This document shows positions 49,803 through 60,549 of a stretch of 64,000 bases of DNA, piece by piece. Each line of letters opens with the position of its first letter. Position 1 is the first letter of the stretch. The position numbers and the translations under genes were made by a program. The DNA comes from Bacteroidota bacterium (GTDB taxonomy: Bacteria > Bacteroidota > Bacteroidia > Chitinophagales > Saprospiraceae): the NCBI GenBank assembly GCA_029567325.1, contig JAKQLF010000177.1:1-64000 (forward strand). The letters are read 5' to 3'. The notes beneath the pieces are model-generated. The model searched no databases. It was not told the DNA's origin and worked only from the letters and a program-made list of their open reading frames with translations.

Positions 49803-50327
49803 TCAGAGATATATTCTATATTGAGCTAGTAGGCTTCCATCATCAAACAAGCTGTCTTTTTCATAATGAAATTCCAGCTTTTTCAATAAATTGACTGAAG
49901 CTTTGTTATCAGCTTGTAAAACGGCAATGAGTGTGGTCAAATTAAATTTCGTTTTGGCCAATATCAAAACTTCTTTACAGGCTTCAAAGGCGTATCCTTT
50001 ACCAAAATAATCAGCAAGCAAGGCATATCCCAAATCTACATCCTCTAAAAATGGCCTTTTTACAATACCGCACAAACCTATAGGCTTTTGAGAGACTTTT
50101 TCAATCAATATCCAAAATCCGAAACCAATGAGTTTATAGCTCTCCATGTATCTTTCTTGAATATACTTTTGTGCATCAGGTACCGATTTTACATTTCTTT
50201 CCCCAATATACTTAAGCCAACCTTCGCTATTCAATAAATCAACCATAAAAGAGGCATCTTCCAAATTTGCTTCTCGTATGAGCAGCCTACCAGTTTCGCT
50301 GATGATATTCATAATTCCGAATTCCAA
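49803..50327 (-). CDS. GNAT family N-acetyltransferase (RimJ/RimL-like)
   Basis: TGRLLIREANLEDASFMVDLLN; GYALLADYFGKGYAFEACKEVL; ADNKASVNLLKKLEFHYE; probable start at MNIISETGRLLIRE. Confidence 0.85.
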   Translation of the reverse strand: MEFGIMNIISETGRLLIREANLEDASFMVDLLNSEGWLKYIGERNVKSVPDAQKYIQERYMESYKLIGFGFWILIEKVSQKPIGLCGIVKRPFLEDVDLGYALLADYFGKGYAFEACKEVLILAKTKFNLTTLIAVLQADNKASVNLLKKLEFHYEKDSLFDDGSLLAQYRIYL

Positions 50328-50338
50328 AAAATTAAAAA

Positions 50339-50371
50339 AGCCTTGATTTCTTTTTACAAGATATCAAGGCT
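50339..50371 (-). terminator. Terminator of the ribosomal supercluster, downstream of rplQ
   Basis: AGCCTTGAT ... ATCAAGGCT, with a T-rich run on the minus-strand 3' side (CTTTTTTAATTTTTT). Confidence 0.85.
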
Positions 50372-50399
50372 ACATTATTATACTCTACTTATACTTCAG

Positions 50400-50912
50400 T
50401 TATTCTTCTTCCTCAGCTGCTGATTCTGTTGCAACAACTGTTCCTGCTGTGGCAGCTGCTGCTACAGCTCCTGCTGCCGCACCACCTTTACCTCTTTTTC
50501 TTCTTCTACTCTTAGATGCTGTTTCAGTAACACCACCTTTTGGAGCGTAAACTTCATTATAATCTACTAGCTCAATCATTGCTGTTTCAGCAGCATCACC
50601 AAATCTAGTTCCTGTTTTGATGATTCTCAGATATCCTCCTGGTCTGTCAGCAATCTTTGGACCAATTGTATCAAACAATTCAGTAACCGCTTCCTTGTTC
50701 ATCAACATAGAGAAAACTATCCTACGACTGTGCTGAGCATTGTCTTTAGATTTTGTCAAAATTGGCTCCAAAAACAATCTGAGTGCTTTTGCTTTAGCCA
50801 AAGTTGTATTGATTCTTTTGTGCGTAATCAACGCAATCGAAAGGTTTCTAAGCAATGCTGCTCTATGACCTTTTTGTCTACCTAAGTGGTTAAACTTTTT
50901 TCCGTGTCTCAT
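50400..50912 (-). CDS. rplQ: 50S ribosomal protein L17 with Ala/Glu-rich C-terminal extension
   Basis: [34 protein letters not shown]. Confidence 0.97.
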   Translation of the reverse strand: MRHGKKFNHLGRQKGHRAALLRNLSIALITHKRINTTLAKAKALRLFLEPILTKSKDNAQHSRRIVFSMLMNKEAVTELFDTIGPKIADRPGGYLRIIKTGTRFGDAAETAMIELVDYNEVYAPKGGVTETASKSRRRKRGKGGAAAGAVAAAATAGTVVATESAAEEEE

Positions 50913-50941
50913 TTGACTTTAAAAAATATGTTTCACGCAAG

Positions 50942-51019
50942 CGGAAAAGGACTACGACCTCAGCCCTATATTTTCCGACCGGTTAAAACGATTAATGATA
51001 AATCCTATCGAGGTCGAGT
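50942..51019 (-). promoter_or_regulatory. Pseudoknot-capable structured element in the rpoA-rplQ spacer
   Basis: Minus-strand RNA: ACUCGACCUC ... CGGAAAA uaua GGGCU GAGGUCGU AGUCC UUUUCCG; apical-loop GAGGUCG is fully complementary to upstream CGACCUC. Confidence 0.6.
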
Positions 51020-51029
51020 GATTTGTTTT

Positions 51030-52028
51030 TTATTCTTCGTCAAGCTTGTATTTAGAAAGATCCATTCCAAAAGTCAACCCTTTATTGACTAATAGTTCTT
51101 CAATTTCTACAAGTGATTTTTTACCAAAGTTTCTGAATTTCAATAACTCATGAGTATCAAATTTTACCAATTCGCCCAAAGTATTGATTTTAGCAGCTTT
51201 CAAACAGTTGTAAGCTCTTACCGATAAGTCCAAATCCTCAAGAGAGGTTTTGAGTAACTTTCTCATATGTAAGATATGCTCATCTACTACATTTTCTTCT
51301 CTGCTTGTTGAATCATTGAATGTGATATTTTCATCAGTAATCAACATCAAATGCTGAATCAAGATCCTTGAAGCCTCTTTGATAGCCTCTTCTGGATGGA
51401 TAGTTCCATCAGTTTTGATATCAATTGAAAGTTTCTCGTAGTCAGTTCTCTGTTCTACTCTTGTACTTTCTACTTTATAAGCAACCTTCTTGATTGGTGT
51501 ATAGATTGCATCAATTGGAATAACGCCAATTGGAGCATCTTTAGGAAGATTTTCATCAGCTGGAACATAACCTCTACCTTTAGTAACGGTTAATTCAAGT
51601 TCCAAACCTACAGAAGCATCCAAAGAGCAAATATGTAAATCAGGATTCATTACCTTAAACATATTGTTATATGTTTCAATATCGCCGGCAACAAATTCAG
51701 ATTTTCCTGAAATAGTTAGATAAATTTTATCTTCTCCACCTTCGTGATCAGTCAACAAAGGCTTTAATCTTACTTGTTTAAGATTCAAAATTATATCAAC
51801 AACATCTTCTACAACACCTTTGATTGTAGCAAACTCATGATCAACACCACCAATACGTACAGCTGATATAGCATAACCTTCAAGTGATGATAATAAAATT
51901 CTTCTTAACGAGTTTCCAATAGTCTGCCCAAATCCTGGTTCCAATGGTTTGAATTCGAATAATCCTTCGAAGTCATCTGCCTTTTGTAACCTAATTTTAT
52001 CGGGCTTTATGAAGTTGAGTAGCGCCAT
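51030..52028 (-). CDS. rpoA: DNA-directed RNA polymerase subunit alpha
   Basis: [31 protein letters not shown]-terminal [23 protein letters not shown] alpha-CTD. Confidence 0.98.
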   Translation of the reverse strand: MALLNFIKPDKIRLQKADDFEGLFEFKPLEPGFGQTIGNSLRRILLSSLEGYAISAVRIGGVDHEFATIKGVVEDVVDIILNLKQVRLKPLLTDHEGGEDKIYLTISGKSEFVAGDIETYNNMFKVMNPDLHICSLDASVGLELELTVTKGRGYVPADENLPKDAPIGVIPIDAIYTPIKKVAYKVESTRVEQRTDYEKLSIDIKTDGTIHPEEAIKEASRILIQHLMLITDENITFNDSTSREENVVDEHILHMRKLLKTSLEDLDLSVRAYNCLKAAKINTLGELVKFDTHELLKFRNFGKKSLVEIEELLVNKGLTFGMDLSKYKLDEE

Positions 52029-52063
52029 TCTACAATTTTTATTTAATATTCATTAAATGAAAA

Positions 52064-52090
52064 ACTGCTCTACACCAAGTGTAAAGCAGT
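52064..52090 (-). terminator. Intra-operon terminator/attenuator-like hairpin between rpsD and rpoA
   Basis: + strand ACTGCT c TACAC caa GTGTA a AGCAGT; minus-strand stem followed by TTTTTC. Confidence 0.6.
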
Positions 52091-52095
52091 ATATA

Positions 52096-52704
52096 TTATT
52101 TAGAGTACAATTCAACGATTAATTGCTCGTTGATTTTCTCTGGAATTCTATCTCTTTCTGGATAATCGATGAAAACACCTTCCATTCTTTCGGTATTGAA
52201 TTCAACCCAAGGGAATTTAACATCAGACTTCCTTTTGCTTGCAGCAACTATGAAATCATGCTCTTTTGATTTTCCTCTCACAGAAATTTGATCACCTGGC
52301 TTCAACAAATATGAAGGTACGTTTGTCAATGTTCCATTTACTAAAACATGTTTATGAGAAACCAATTGTCTAGCACCTCTCCTAGTTGTAGCCAAACCCA
52401 TTCTGTAAACAGTGTTGTCCAACCTAGACTCAAGTAATTGTAAAAGGATTTCACCTGTTACACCACTTTTTCTAGATGCTTTTTCAAACAAATTTCTAAA
52501 TTGTCTTTCTAGAAGACCATATGTATATTTAGCTTTTTGTTTCTCCATAAGTTGTACCGCATAATCGGACATTTGCTTTCTCCTTTTGGTAGAACCATGT
52601 TGTCCTGGAGGGTACTTTCTTTTTTCGAACGCCTTATCATATCCGTGAATCGCTTCACCAAAAGCTCTTGCTTTTTTGGTTTTAGGCCCTGTATATCTTG
52701 CCAT
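52096..52704 (-). CDS. rpsD: 30S ribosomal protein S4
   Basis: [34 protein letters not shown]4 domain. Confidence 0.97.
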   Translation of the reverse strand: MARYTGPKTKKARAFGEAIHGYDKAFEKRKYPPGQHGSTKRRKQMSDYAVQLMEKQKAKYTYGLLERQFRNLFEKASRKSGVTGEILLQLLESRLDNTVYRMGLATTRRGARQLVSHKHVLVNGTLTNVPSYLLKPGDQISVRGKSKEHDFIVAASKRKSDVKFPWVEFNTERMEGVFIDYPERDRIPEKINEQLIVELYSK

Positions 52705-52725
52705 TTCTCGAAATATATTTTAGTA

Positions 52726-53112
52726 TTAAACTCTTCTTTTCTTTGGAGGTCTACAACCGTTGTGAGGTATTGGAGTAACATCTTTGATTCTTGATACTTT
52801 AATACCTACGCCATCAATTGCTCTGATTGCTGCTTCTCTTCCAGCACCAGGACCTTTAACCAATACTTCCAAAGATTTCATACCTGCATCATATGCAACT
52901 TGAGCAGCAGATGAAGCAGCTATTTGAGCTGCATATGGTGTATTCTTCTTAGATCCTTTGAAACCAGCTCTACCCGCAGAACCCCAAGAAATTACGTGAC
53001 CTTGGTTGTTACAGATAGATATAATGATATTGTTGAAAGTCGCTTGTATATATGCAATACCATCATTAGATATCGCTACATTACGCTTTTTTACTTTTCT
53101 TCCTTTAGCCAT
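52726..53112 (-). CDS. rpsK: 30S ribosomal protein S11
   Basis: [31 protein letters not shown]-terminal [10 protein letters not shown]. Confidence 0.97.
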   Translation of the reverse strand: MAKGRKVKKRNVAISNDGIAYIQATFNNIIISICNNQGHVISWGSAGRAGFKGSKKNTPYAAQIAASSAAQVAYDAGMKSLEVLVKGPGAGREAAIRAIDGVGIKVSRIKDVTPIPHNGCRPPKKRRV

Positions 53113-53118
53113 TACCTA

Positions 53119-53496
53119 TTATTTAGTTGCTTTCTTCTTATTAGCTACAGTCTTCTTCTTACCTTTTCTGGTACGAGCGTTTGTTTTAGTACTTTGACCT
53201 CTTACAGGTAAACCTTTTCTGTGTCTAAGACCTCTGTAACAAACGATATCCATAAGACGCTTTATACTTAATTGCACCTCACTTCTCAACTCTCCTTCAA
53301 CTTTGAAGCTGTCTTGAATATATTTTGAGATGAATTTCACATTGTCATCTGTCCAGTTCTCAATTTTAGTGTTCTCATCAACACCTGCAGCTTCTAAAAT
53401 CTGCTTTGCTGTTGAACTTCCAACACCATAAATATAAGTAAGACCTATAACGCCTCTCTTGTTTCTTGGTAAATCTACACCCGCGATCCTTGCCAT
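53119..53496 (-). CDS. rpsM: 30S ribosomal protein S13
   Basis: [40 protein letters not shown]. Confidence 0.97.
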   Translation of the reverse strand: MARIAGVDLPRNKRGVIGLTYIYGVGSSTAKQILEAAGVDENTKIENWTDDNVKFISKYIQDSFKVEGELRSEVQLSIKRLMDIVCYRGLRHRKGLPVRGQSTKTNARTRKGKKKTVANKKKATK

Positions 53497-53509
53497 GGTA
53501 AACTGTTTT

Positions 53510-53626
53510 TTATCCTTGTCTTTGTTTAAACTTAGGATTCTTCTTATTAATAATATAGATCCTTCCTTTCCTCCTCACAATCTTACAATCAGCTGATCTC
53601 TTCTTTACTGATGCCCTTACTTTCAT
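53510..53626 (-). CDS. rpmJ: 50S ribosomal protein L36 (38 aa, cysteine-poor form); absent from the ORF track because of its length
   Basis: Translated by hand: [38 protein letters not shown]. Confidence 0.96.
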   Translation of the reverse strand: MKVRASVKKRSADCKIVRRKGRIYIINKKNPKFKQRQG

Positions 53627-53632
53627 AACTAT

Positions 53633-53851
53633 TTATTTATATCTATACGTTATTCTTCCTCTTGACAGGTCATATGGTGACATTTCTACAGACACCTTAT
53701 CTCCTGGTAATATCCTTATATAATTCAACCTCATCTTACCTGATATGGTTGCCACTATCAAATGGTCATTTTCTAAACGCACTCTAAACATCGCATTTGA
53801 CAACGCTTCTTCTATCGTTCCGTCTAGTTTAATAAGGTTCTTTTTACTCAT
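53633..53851 (-). CDS. infA: Translation initiation factor IF-1
   Basis: [64 protein letters not shown]. Confidence 0.97.
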   Translation of the reverse strand: MSKKNLIKLDGTIEEALSNAMFRVRLENDHLIVATISGKMRLNYIRILPGDKVSVEMSPYDLSRGRITYRYK

Positions 53852-53874
53852 TTTTAATTTTGGAGTGCAAATAT

Positions 53875-54684
53875 CTAAAAATTTATTGAAATATTGTTCA
53901 AATTTTTATTATTTTTTATCTGATTTTCAATTATTTCGTGATCAGATAAGATATCTACCTTGCCTTTTCTAATAGTTACCGTATGTTCATAGTGTGCCGA
54001 AGGTTTCATGTCTCTAGTTCTGATTGTCCAGCCGTCCTTCAACTGTTGCACTTTCTGAGTTCCAAAGTTGATCATGGGTTCAATTGCAATAACTAATCCC
54101 TCTTTCAACATCAAACCATTACCTCTTTTACCGTAGTTGCAAACTTCCGGGGCTTCATGCAAACTTCTACCTATGCCGTGACCTACCAGTTCTCTTACAA
54201 CTCCCATTTTATACCTACGTTCTGCATGCATTTGCACTGCATTTCCTATATCACCTAGCCGTTTACCTACTGTTGCTTCTTCGCATGCCAGTCTCAAACA
54301 TTCCTTTGTCACTTTGCAAACTTGAATAGCTTCTTCAGATGCTTCAGGAAGAATAAAAGTATATGCCGCATCTCCAAAGAAACCGTCTTTGAACACCCCA
54401 CAATCTACACTCACAATATCCTTATCTGTAAACTCATCATCATTTGGAATACCGTGAACAACAACTTCATTCTTAGAAACACACAAAGTCGATGGAAATC
54501 CATTGTATCCCTTAAAGGCCGGAACAGCTTGATGATCTCTTATAAACTCTTCTGCTAACCTGTCAATCTTATTTGCACTAATGCCAGCTTTCATTTCTGA
54601 TCCAACCAACGCTAATGTTTCACAAACAAGAAGGCAATTTCTTCTAATTACCTCGATCTCTTCTTCTGTCTTATAATATACCAA
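53875..54684 (-). CDS. map: Type I methionyl aminopeptidase
   Basis: [49 protein letters not shown]. Confidence 0.95.
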   Translation of the reverse strand: MVYYKTEEEIEVIRRNCLLVCETLALVGSEMKAGISANKIDRLAEEFIRDHQAVPAFKGYNGFPSTLCVSKNEVVVHGIPNDDEFTDKDIVSVDCGVFKDGFFGDAAYTFILPEASEEAIQVCKVTKECLRLACEEATVGKRLGDIGNAVQMHAERRYKMGVVRELVGHGIGRSLHEAPEVCNYGKRGNGLMLKEGLVIAIEPMINFGTQKVQQLKDGWTIRTRDMKPSAHYEHTVTIRKGKVDILSDHEIIENQIKNNKNLNNISINF

Positions 54685-54699
54685 TATGTGCTGTTTTTA

Positions 54700-56073
54700 T
54701 TAAATAGAAGCACCTATTTGCATACCTGTACCGCCTTCTGATCTTCCTTTAATCTTTCCAGCTTTTATAAGACCATCATATTTTTTCATCAATAAATAAC
54801 TCTCTATTTGTTGAAGAGTATCCAACACAACACCTACTAAGATTAGTAATGAGGTACCTCCAAAAAATATAGCAAAACCTTGACTCACTCCAAAGCCGGC
54901 AACAATAGCTGGCAATATTGCCAATAATCCTAAAAATATAGAACCCGGCAAAGTTACTCTTGTAGTTAATGAATCGATATATTCCTCAGTATCATCTCCA
55001 GGCTTTATACCAGGTATGAATGAATTCTGTCTTTTAAGGTGGTCTGCATACTGCTTAGGATTCACGATTAATGCTGTATATATATATGTGAAAACTACCA
55101 CTAATAAAAAGAAAATAATATTATAAGGCAATGATTGCCAATTTTGCATACTGATCAAGAAATCACTTCCCTGTCCGCCAGAACTATTCATTGACCATTG
55201 CGCCAAAGTAAGCGGTAAGAACATGATTGCCTGAGCAAAAATGATTGGCATAACACCAGAAGCATTTACCTTCAAAGGAATGTAATCTCTTGCGCCGCTC
55301 ATAGGAACATCTGCGCTAGATCTGCCTACCATTCTATTAGCAAATTGAATTGGAATTCTTCTTACTCCTTGGATAACTAAAATTGCTGCAAGAATAACAA
55401 AGAACCATAAGACCAATTCCAAAATCAAAATCAAACTACTTGATTTGATTTGACCTTGTACTTCAGCCACGAATGACCTCGGAAGCGTGGCAATAATACC
55501 AATCATGATTAATAATGAAATACCGTTTCCAATACCTCTGTCAGTAATTTTTTCACCCAACCACATAGCAAAAATTGATCCTGCTGAAAGAATGATAGAA
55601 TTACCAAGGAAAAATACAGGCTTACTCACCGTTGGATCAATAGCATTTTGATTTGCCAATAAAGCCAAATACGCACTACCTTGAACTAAAGTAATGGCAA
55701 CTGTAAGAAATCTAGTATATTGATTTAATTTTTTACGACCACTTTCACCTTCCTTCTGCTGTAGCTTTTGAAAATAAGGCACTGCAAAACCCAACAATTG
55801 AATGATGATCGAAGCTGTGATGTATGGCATAATACCTAATGCAAAAATAGAACCTTGATTGAAGGCTCCACCAGAAAAAGTATTAATCAAATTTAACAAA
55901 TCCGTAGCTCCTCTATTATCAGCAGCTGTGGCCAAAGCATCGGCGTTAACTCCCGGTAATAATACATGGGTTCCGAATCTATAAACCACAAGGATTATAA
56001 CAGTAAAAAGGATCTTATCTCTAAGCTCCTTTATACTCCAAATATTTTTAAAAGTCTCTATGAATTTGTTCAT
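54700..56073 (-). CDS. secY: Preprotein translocase subunit SecY
   Basis: MNKFIETFKNIWSIKELRDKILFTVIILVVYRFGTHV; MVGRSSADVPMSGARDYIPLKVNASGVMPIIFA. Confidence 0.97.
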   Translation of the reverse strand: MNKFIETFKNIWSIKELRDKILFTVIILVVYRFGTHVLLPGVNADALATAADNRGATDLLNLINTFSGGAFNQGSIFALGIMPYITASIIIQLLGFAVPYFQKLQQKEGESGRKKLNQYTRFLTVAITLVQGSAYLALLANQNAIDPTVSKPVFFLGNSIILSAGSIFAMWLGEKITDRGIGNGISLLIMIGIIATLPRSFVAEVQGQIKSSSLILILELVLWFFVILAAILVIQGVRRIPIQFANRMVGRSSADVPMSGARDYIPLKVNASGVMPIIFAQAIMFLPLTLAQWSMNSSGGQGSDFLISMQNWQSLPYNIIFFLLVVVFTYIYTALIVNPKQYADHLKRQNSFIPGIKPGDDTEEYIDSLTTRVTLPGSIFLGLLAILPAIVAGFGVSQGFAIFFGGTSLLILVGVVLDTLQQIESYLLMKKYDGLIKAGKIKGRSEGGTGMQIGASI

Positions 56074-56087
56074 TTCTAATCAGAATT

Positions 56088-56534
56088 TTACTTTGATGCA
56101 ACACTACCACCCGCAGCTTGAATCTTTTCTGCTGCACTAGCAGAAACTTTATCAAAACTCAATGTTAGTTTACTTGTAACATCACCGTTTCCAAGAATCT
56201 TAACTTTATCGTTGCTGCCTACTACATTAAGAGCAACAAGTTGAGCGTGGTCAAATGTAGATACTCCATGTTTCTCTGCTAATTCTTGCAATCTTGCAAC
56301 ATTCACAGCTACATAAACCTTCCTATTTACATTTTTAAAACCTACTTTAGGCAAACGCATTTGAAGTGGCATTTGACCTCCTTCATGGCCTCTCTTGCTC
56401 TTATAACCAGATCTTGACTTTGCTCCTTTATGACCTCTAGTTGAAGTACCACCATGACCAGAACCCTGGCCTCTAGCTATCCTTTTAGTACTTTTAGTTG
56501 CACCGTATGCGGGTCTTAGTGAATTTAATTCCAT
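56088..56534 (-). CDS. rplO: 50S ribosomal protein L15
   Basis: RIARGQGSGHGGTSTRGHKGAKSRSG. Confidence 0.97.
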   Translation of the reverse strand: MELNSLRPAYGATKSTKRIARGQGSGHGGTSTRGHKGAKSRSGYKSKRGHEGGQMPLQMRLPKVGFKNVNRKVYVAVNVARLQELAEKHGVSTFDHAQLVALNVVGSNDKVKILGNGDVTSKLTLSFDKVSASAAEKIQAAGGSVASK

Positions 56535-56555
56535 AATGATTACTTCTTTAAAAAA

Positions 56556-56735
56556 TTAAGCATTTTCTACAGACACCAGGTGTCCAACTTTCGCTACCAT
56601 ACCCAAAATCTGAGGAGTAGCTTCTTTTTCAACTGTTTGGTTGATTTTTCTAAGTCCTAAAGCTTTGATAGTATCCTTTTGTCTTTTAGGTCTATCAATT
56701 ATGCTTTTTACTTGTGTTATTTTTATCTTTCCCAT
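56556..56735 (-). CDS. rpmD: 50S ribosomal protein L30 (start corrected to MGKIKITQ)
   Basis: [35 protein letters not shown]; the longer ORF to 56804 would overlap the rpsE coding region. Confidence 0.95.
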   Translation of the reverse strand: MGKIKITQVKSIIDRPKRQKDTIKALGLRKINQTVEKEATPQILGMVAKVGHLVSVENA

Positions 56736-56745
56736 GTCAAACAAA

Positions 56746-57261
56746 TTATCCTTCGTAAACTTTTTCGAGAGAAATTCCTCTGGTTTTAGCAACTTCGTGA
56801 GCATTTCTCATTTTAGAAAGTGCATCTATAGTAGCTTTTACAACATTGTGTGGATTTGAAGATCCCTGACTTTTAGCAAGTACATTATGTACACCTGCGA
56901 TTTCCAAAACAGCTCTCATGGCTCCACCAGCAATAACACCAGTACCGTCAGCTGCAGGCTTAATAAGCACTTTACCCGCGCCATATTTTCCCTTTTGCTC
57001 ATGTGGTATTGTACCTTTATTAATTGGAACCTTCACAAGATTCTTTTTAGCGTCATCAACAGCTTTTGCGATTGATTCAGATACATCTCTTGCCTTACCA
57101 AGACCATATCCTACTACGCCATTGCCATCACCCACTACAACTAAAGCAGAAAAACTAAAAGTTCTACCTCCCTTTGTTACCTTAGCAACACGAGCAAGAT
57201 TTACCAACTTTTCTTTTAATTCCGCATCAGCAGGTTTTACCCTCTTCAAATTGTCTGCCAT
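56746..57261 (-). CDS. rpsE: 30S ribosomal protein S5
   Basis: [33 protein letters not shown]. Confidence 0.97.
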   Translation of the reverse strand: MADNLKRVKPADAELKEKLVNLARVAKVTKGGRTFSFSALVVVGDGNGVVGYGLGKARDVSESIAKAVDDAKKNLVKVPINKGTIPHEQKGKYGAGKVLIKPAADGTGVIAGGAMRAVLEIAGVHNVLAKSQGSSNPHNVVKATIDALSKMRNAHEVAKTRGISLEKVYEG

Positions 57262-57280
57262 TTGAATTATCTCTTATTTG

Positions 57281-57628
57281 TTAAAATATTAATCCACCTT
57301 CGCGAGCACCTTCTGCAAGCGACTTCACTCTACCGTGATATAAATATCCCCCTCTATCAAAAACCACAGCACTTAAACCCTGACTTTTTGCTTTTTCAGC
57401 GATGATCATTCCTACTTTTTTTGCTGCTTCTGACTTTGTAACCTTTGCGTCACCAATCTCTTTGATTGATGCGGTAGCTAAAGTTCTTCCTGCTTCATCA
57501 TCAATTAACTGGGCATAGATGCCAACATTACTTCTGAATACGTGAAGTCTAGGTCTACTGCTTGTACCAGATACACTTTTTCTAATTCTGTGGTGTATCG
57601 TTTTACGTCTAAGCGTCTTCTTATCCAT
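57281..57628 (-). CDS. rplR: 50S ribosomal protein L18
   Basis: [54 protein letters not shown]. Confidence 0.97.
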   Translation of the reverse strand: MDKKTLRRKTIHHRIRKSVSGTSSRPRLHVFRSNVGIYAQLIDDEAGRTLATASIKEIGDAKVTKSEAAKKVGMIIAEKAKSQGLSAVVFDRGGYLYHGRVKSLAEGAREGGLIF

Positions 57629-57649
57629 CTTACAAACTCTTTTATAAAA

Positions 57650-58207
57650 TTATTTCTTACCACTGGTTTTACCAGCTTTTCTCCTAACAACCTCACCAGT
57701 AAATCTGACACCTTTTCCTTTGTAAGGCTCTGGCTTTCTAAATCCTCTGATTTTAGCTGCTACTTGTCCTAAAAGTTGTTTGTCGTGACTTTCCAACATG
57801 ATTGTAGGATTCGAACCTTTCTCAGTTTTAGTGCTAACTGAAACCTCAGAAGGAACTACAAAATATATCGGGTGAGAATAACCAACAATCAATTCCAACA
57901 AACTGCCAGTGTTGCTCGCTCTATAACCAACACCTACTAACTCAAGATCCAATTTGTATCCTTCGTTAACACCTTGTATCATATTGTTAATTAGAGATCT
58001 GTAAAGACCGTGCATAGACCTGTGTCTAGGTTGATCAGTCGGCCTTGACACAGTCAATTCACCTTCTTCAAGCTTTACAATTATGTCTGAATCAACTTTT
58101 TCTGAAAGTTGACCTTTTGGTCCTTTTACAGTTACCAAATTGCTCTTTGATATATCAACATTGACCCCTGAAGGTATTGAGATAGGAGCTCTACCAATTC
58201 TTGACAT
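57650..58207 (-). CDS. rplF: 50S ribosomal protein L6
   Basis: MSRIGRAPISIPSGVNV; RKPEPYKGKGVRFTGE. Confidence 0.97.
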   Translation of the reverse strand: MSRIGRAPISIPSGVNVDISKSNLVTVKGPKGQLSEKVDSDIIVKLEEGELTVSRPTDQPRHRSMHGLYRSLINNMIQGVNEGYKLDLELVGVGYRASNTGSLLELIVGYSHPIYFVVPSEVSVSTKTEKGSNPTIMLESHDKQLLGQVAAKIRGFRKPEPYKGKGVRFTGEVVRRKAGKTSGKK

Positions 58208-58231
58208 TTTATCTAGATTTTGCGATTTGTA

Positions 58232-58633
58232 TTAATAAATATAACAAAGAAGCTCACCACCGACGCCCTCTTTTCTAGCTTGCTTATCGGTCATCACACC
58301 ATGCGAAGTAGACAAAATTGCCAAGCCAAGACCATTTGCAACCTTAGGAATATCACCAGACTTCACAAACTTTCTTAAACCAGGAGTACTTATCCTACCT
58401 AACTCCCGGATTACTCCAGTCTTAGATGCTTTATCATACTTTAATGCTATATGTATAGTACCTTGTTTGTCGTCTTCTTCAAACTTATATTTCAGGATAT
58501 ATCCCTGATCGTACAAGATTTCTGTCATCGCCTTCTTAATATTTGAAGCAGGAATGATTACAGTCGTGTGTAGTGCCTTCTGAGCATTACGAATTCTCGT
58601 AAGGTAGTCTGCTATTGGATCGGTAACAATCAT
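58232..58633 (-). CDS. rpsH: 30S ribosomal protein S8
   Basis: DPIADYLTRIRNAQKALH; LGLAILSTSHGVMTDKQARKEGVGGELLCYIY. Confidence 0.97.
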   Translation of the reverse strand: MIVTDPIADYLTRIRNAQKALHTTVIIPASNIKKAMTEILYDQGYILKYKFEEDDKQGTIHIALKYDKASKTGVIRELGRISTPGLRKFVKSGDIPKVANGLGLAILSTSHGVMTDKQARKEGVGGELLCYIY

Positions 58634-58671
58634 TGTTATCTATTTATTACTTTATAATCTATTTATTAATA

Positions 58672-58941
58672 TTACCAGCTCGCCTTAGTAACACCTGGAA
58701 TTTTGCCTTCATTGGCCATTTTCCTAAAAGTCACCCTGTTAATGCCAAATTTTCTCATATAACCTTTTGGTCTACCAGTCAATTTACATCTATTATGAAG
58801 ACGAACTTTTGAGCTATTTCTTGGGAGTTTATCCAACTCTTCGTAATTACCCTCTTCTTTAAGTTTTTTTCTTAGATCAGCATATTTCTCAACAAGCTTT
58901 TCTCTCTTTATTTCTCTAGCAATAACCGACTTCCTAGCCAT
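58672..58941 (-). CDS. rpsN: 30S ribosomal protein S14 (zinc-independent form)
   Basis: [43 protein letters not shown]. Confidence 0.97.
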   Translation of the reverse strand: MARKSVIAREIKREKLVEKYADLRKKLKEEGNYEELDKLPRNSSKVRLHNRCKLTGRPKGYMRKFGINRVTFRKMANEGKIPGVTKASW

Positions 58942-58942
58942 A

Positions 58943-59509
58943 CTAATTATTGTTTACATTATTATTCTTAAATGGAAGACCCAAGCCTTTCAACAATTCA
59001 TAAGCTTCTGCGTCTGTTTTTGCAGTAGTTACGAAAGTGATGTCCATACCAGTGATCTTGTTAACCTTATCGATATCAATTTCCGGGAAAATTATTTGTT
59101 CAGTAATACCTACTGTGTAGTTACCACGACCATCAAAACTCTTATCATTGATACCTTTAAAGTCTCTTACTCTTGGTAAAGCAACATTGACAAATCTGTC
59201 AAGGAATTCATACATCCTTTCTTTTCTCAATGTAACCCTTGCTCCAATAGTCATATCTTCTCTCAACTTAAAGTTTGAGATGGAAGTTTTAGCTTTTGTT
59301 GGAACAGCCTTCTGACCGGCAATAATGCTCATTTCTGATAAAGCAGCATCTACCAATTTCTTATCTTGTGTTGCAGCACCAACTCCTTGGTTAATGCATA
59401 TTTTCAACAACCTAGGTACTTCCATGACAGTCTTATAATTATACTTCTCTTGGAGTGACTTTATAACCTCGTTGTTATATTTTTCTTTCGATCTAGCTAC
59501 GTATCCCAT
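58943..59509 (-). CDS. rplE: 50S ribosomal protein L5
   Basis: [44 protein letters not shown]. Confidence 0.97.
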   Translation of the reverse strand: MGYVARSKEKYNNEVIKSLQEKYNYKTVMEVPRLLKICINQGVGAATQDKKLVDAALSEMSIIAGQKAVPTKAKTSISNFKLREDMTIGARVTLRKERMYEFLDRFVNVALPRVRDFKGINDKSFDGRGNYTVGITEQIIFPEIDIDKVNKITGMDITFVTTAKTDAEAYELLKGLGLPFKNNNVNNN

Positions 59510-59856
59510 TATTTGATAATTTCACCAGTTTTTTTAGAATATCTTACACTACTACCGTCAACCTCTTTTCTACCAACGCGGGTAGCTTTTCCACTTTTAG
59601 GATCAATGAGCATCAAATTAGAGATATGGATTGGTGATTCCATCTCTACGATACCACCTTGACTATTGTTGGAAGGTTTAACGTGTTTTTTTACCATATT
59701 AAGACCCTCTACCAGGGCTGAGTTCTTATCGCTAAGAACTTGAGTGATCACACCTTCTTTGCCTTTTGCAGAACCTGCAAGTACAGCAACTTTGTCACCC
59801 TTTTTCAAATGAAACTTAGGTGCAAATCTCTCTGTTGTAAATTTTTTATTCTCCAT
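59509..59856 (-). CDS. rplX: 50S ribosomal protein L24
   Basis: [45 protein letters not shown]. Confidence 0.97.
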   Translation of the reverse strand: MENKKFTTERFAPKFHLKKGDKVAVLAGSAKGKEGVITQVLSDKNSALVEGLNMVKKHVKPSNNSQGGIVEMESPIHISNLMLIDPKSGKATRVGRKEVDGSSVRYSKKTGEIIK

Positions 59857-59877
59857 TTCTACAAAAAATTCTGCTTG

Positions 59878-60243
59878 TTAAAGTACTTCTGGAGCCAATG
59901 AAATAATTCTCATATAGTCCTTATCTCTCAACTCTCTAGCAACTGGGCCAAAAATCCTTGTTCCTCTTGGCTCATCGTTTGCATTGAGTAGCACTACTGC
60001 ATTGTCATCGAATCTGATATACGAACCATCTTTTCTGCCAAGTTCTTTTTTAGTCCTGACAATAACAGCTTTGGAAACAGTACCTTTTTTGACACCACCT
60101 GGTGAAGCATCTTTTACACTCACCACTATTTTATCACCTACAGATGCATATCTTCTTTTAGTGCCTCCCAATACCCTTATACAAAGTACTTCTTTTGCAC
60201 CACTATTATCAGCGACTTTAAGTCTTGATTCCTGCTGTATCAT
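59878..60243 (-). CDS. rplN: 50S ribosomal protein L14
   Basis: [27 protein letters not shown]. Confidence 0.98.
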   Translation of the reverse strand: MIQQESRLKVADNSGAKEVLCIRVLGGTKRRYASVGDKIVVSVKDASPGGVKKGTVSKAVIVRTKKELGRKDGSYIRFDDNAVVLLNANDEPRGTRIFGPVARELRDKDYMRIISLAPEVL

Positions 60244-60271
60244 GATTCTTTATCTTGAATATTTTTATTAA

Positions 60272-60529
60272 CTACTTAGCTTTTTCAATAACCTCAACCA
60301 ATCTCCACCTTTTCTTGCTACTCAAAGGTCTAGATTCAGTGATTTTTACCAAATCCCCTTCTTGGCACTCATTGGTTTCGTCGTGCGCCATGAACTTCTT
60401 GGTTTTCTTTACGAATTTACCATAGATAGGGTGTCTCAACTTTCTCTCTACAGAGACAGTGATTGACTTTTCCATTTTATTACTGGTAACTAAACCAATA
60501 ATTTCTTTTTTAATTGGACCCTCTGACAT
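60272..60529 (-). CDS. rpsQ: 30S ribosomal protein S17
   Basis: [40 protein letters not shown]. Confidence 0.97.
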   Translation of the reverse strand: MSEGPIKKEIIGLVTSNKMEKSITVSVERKLRHPIYGKFVKKTKKFMAHDETNECQEGDLVKITESRPLSSKKRWRLVEVIEKAK

Positions 60530-60549
60530 CTTTATTATCTTTTAATATT

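Noticed and set aside
56556-56804. 82-aa version of L30
   Set aside because: N-terminal extension overlaps rpsE and lacks L30 homology; MGKIKITQ (56735) is the expected start.
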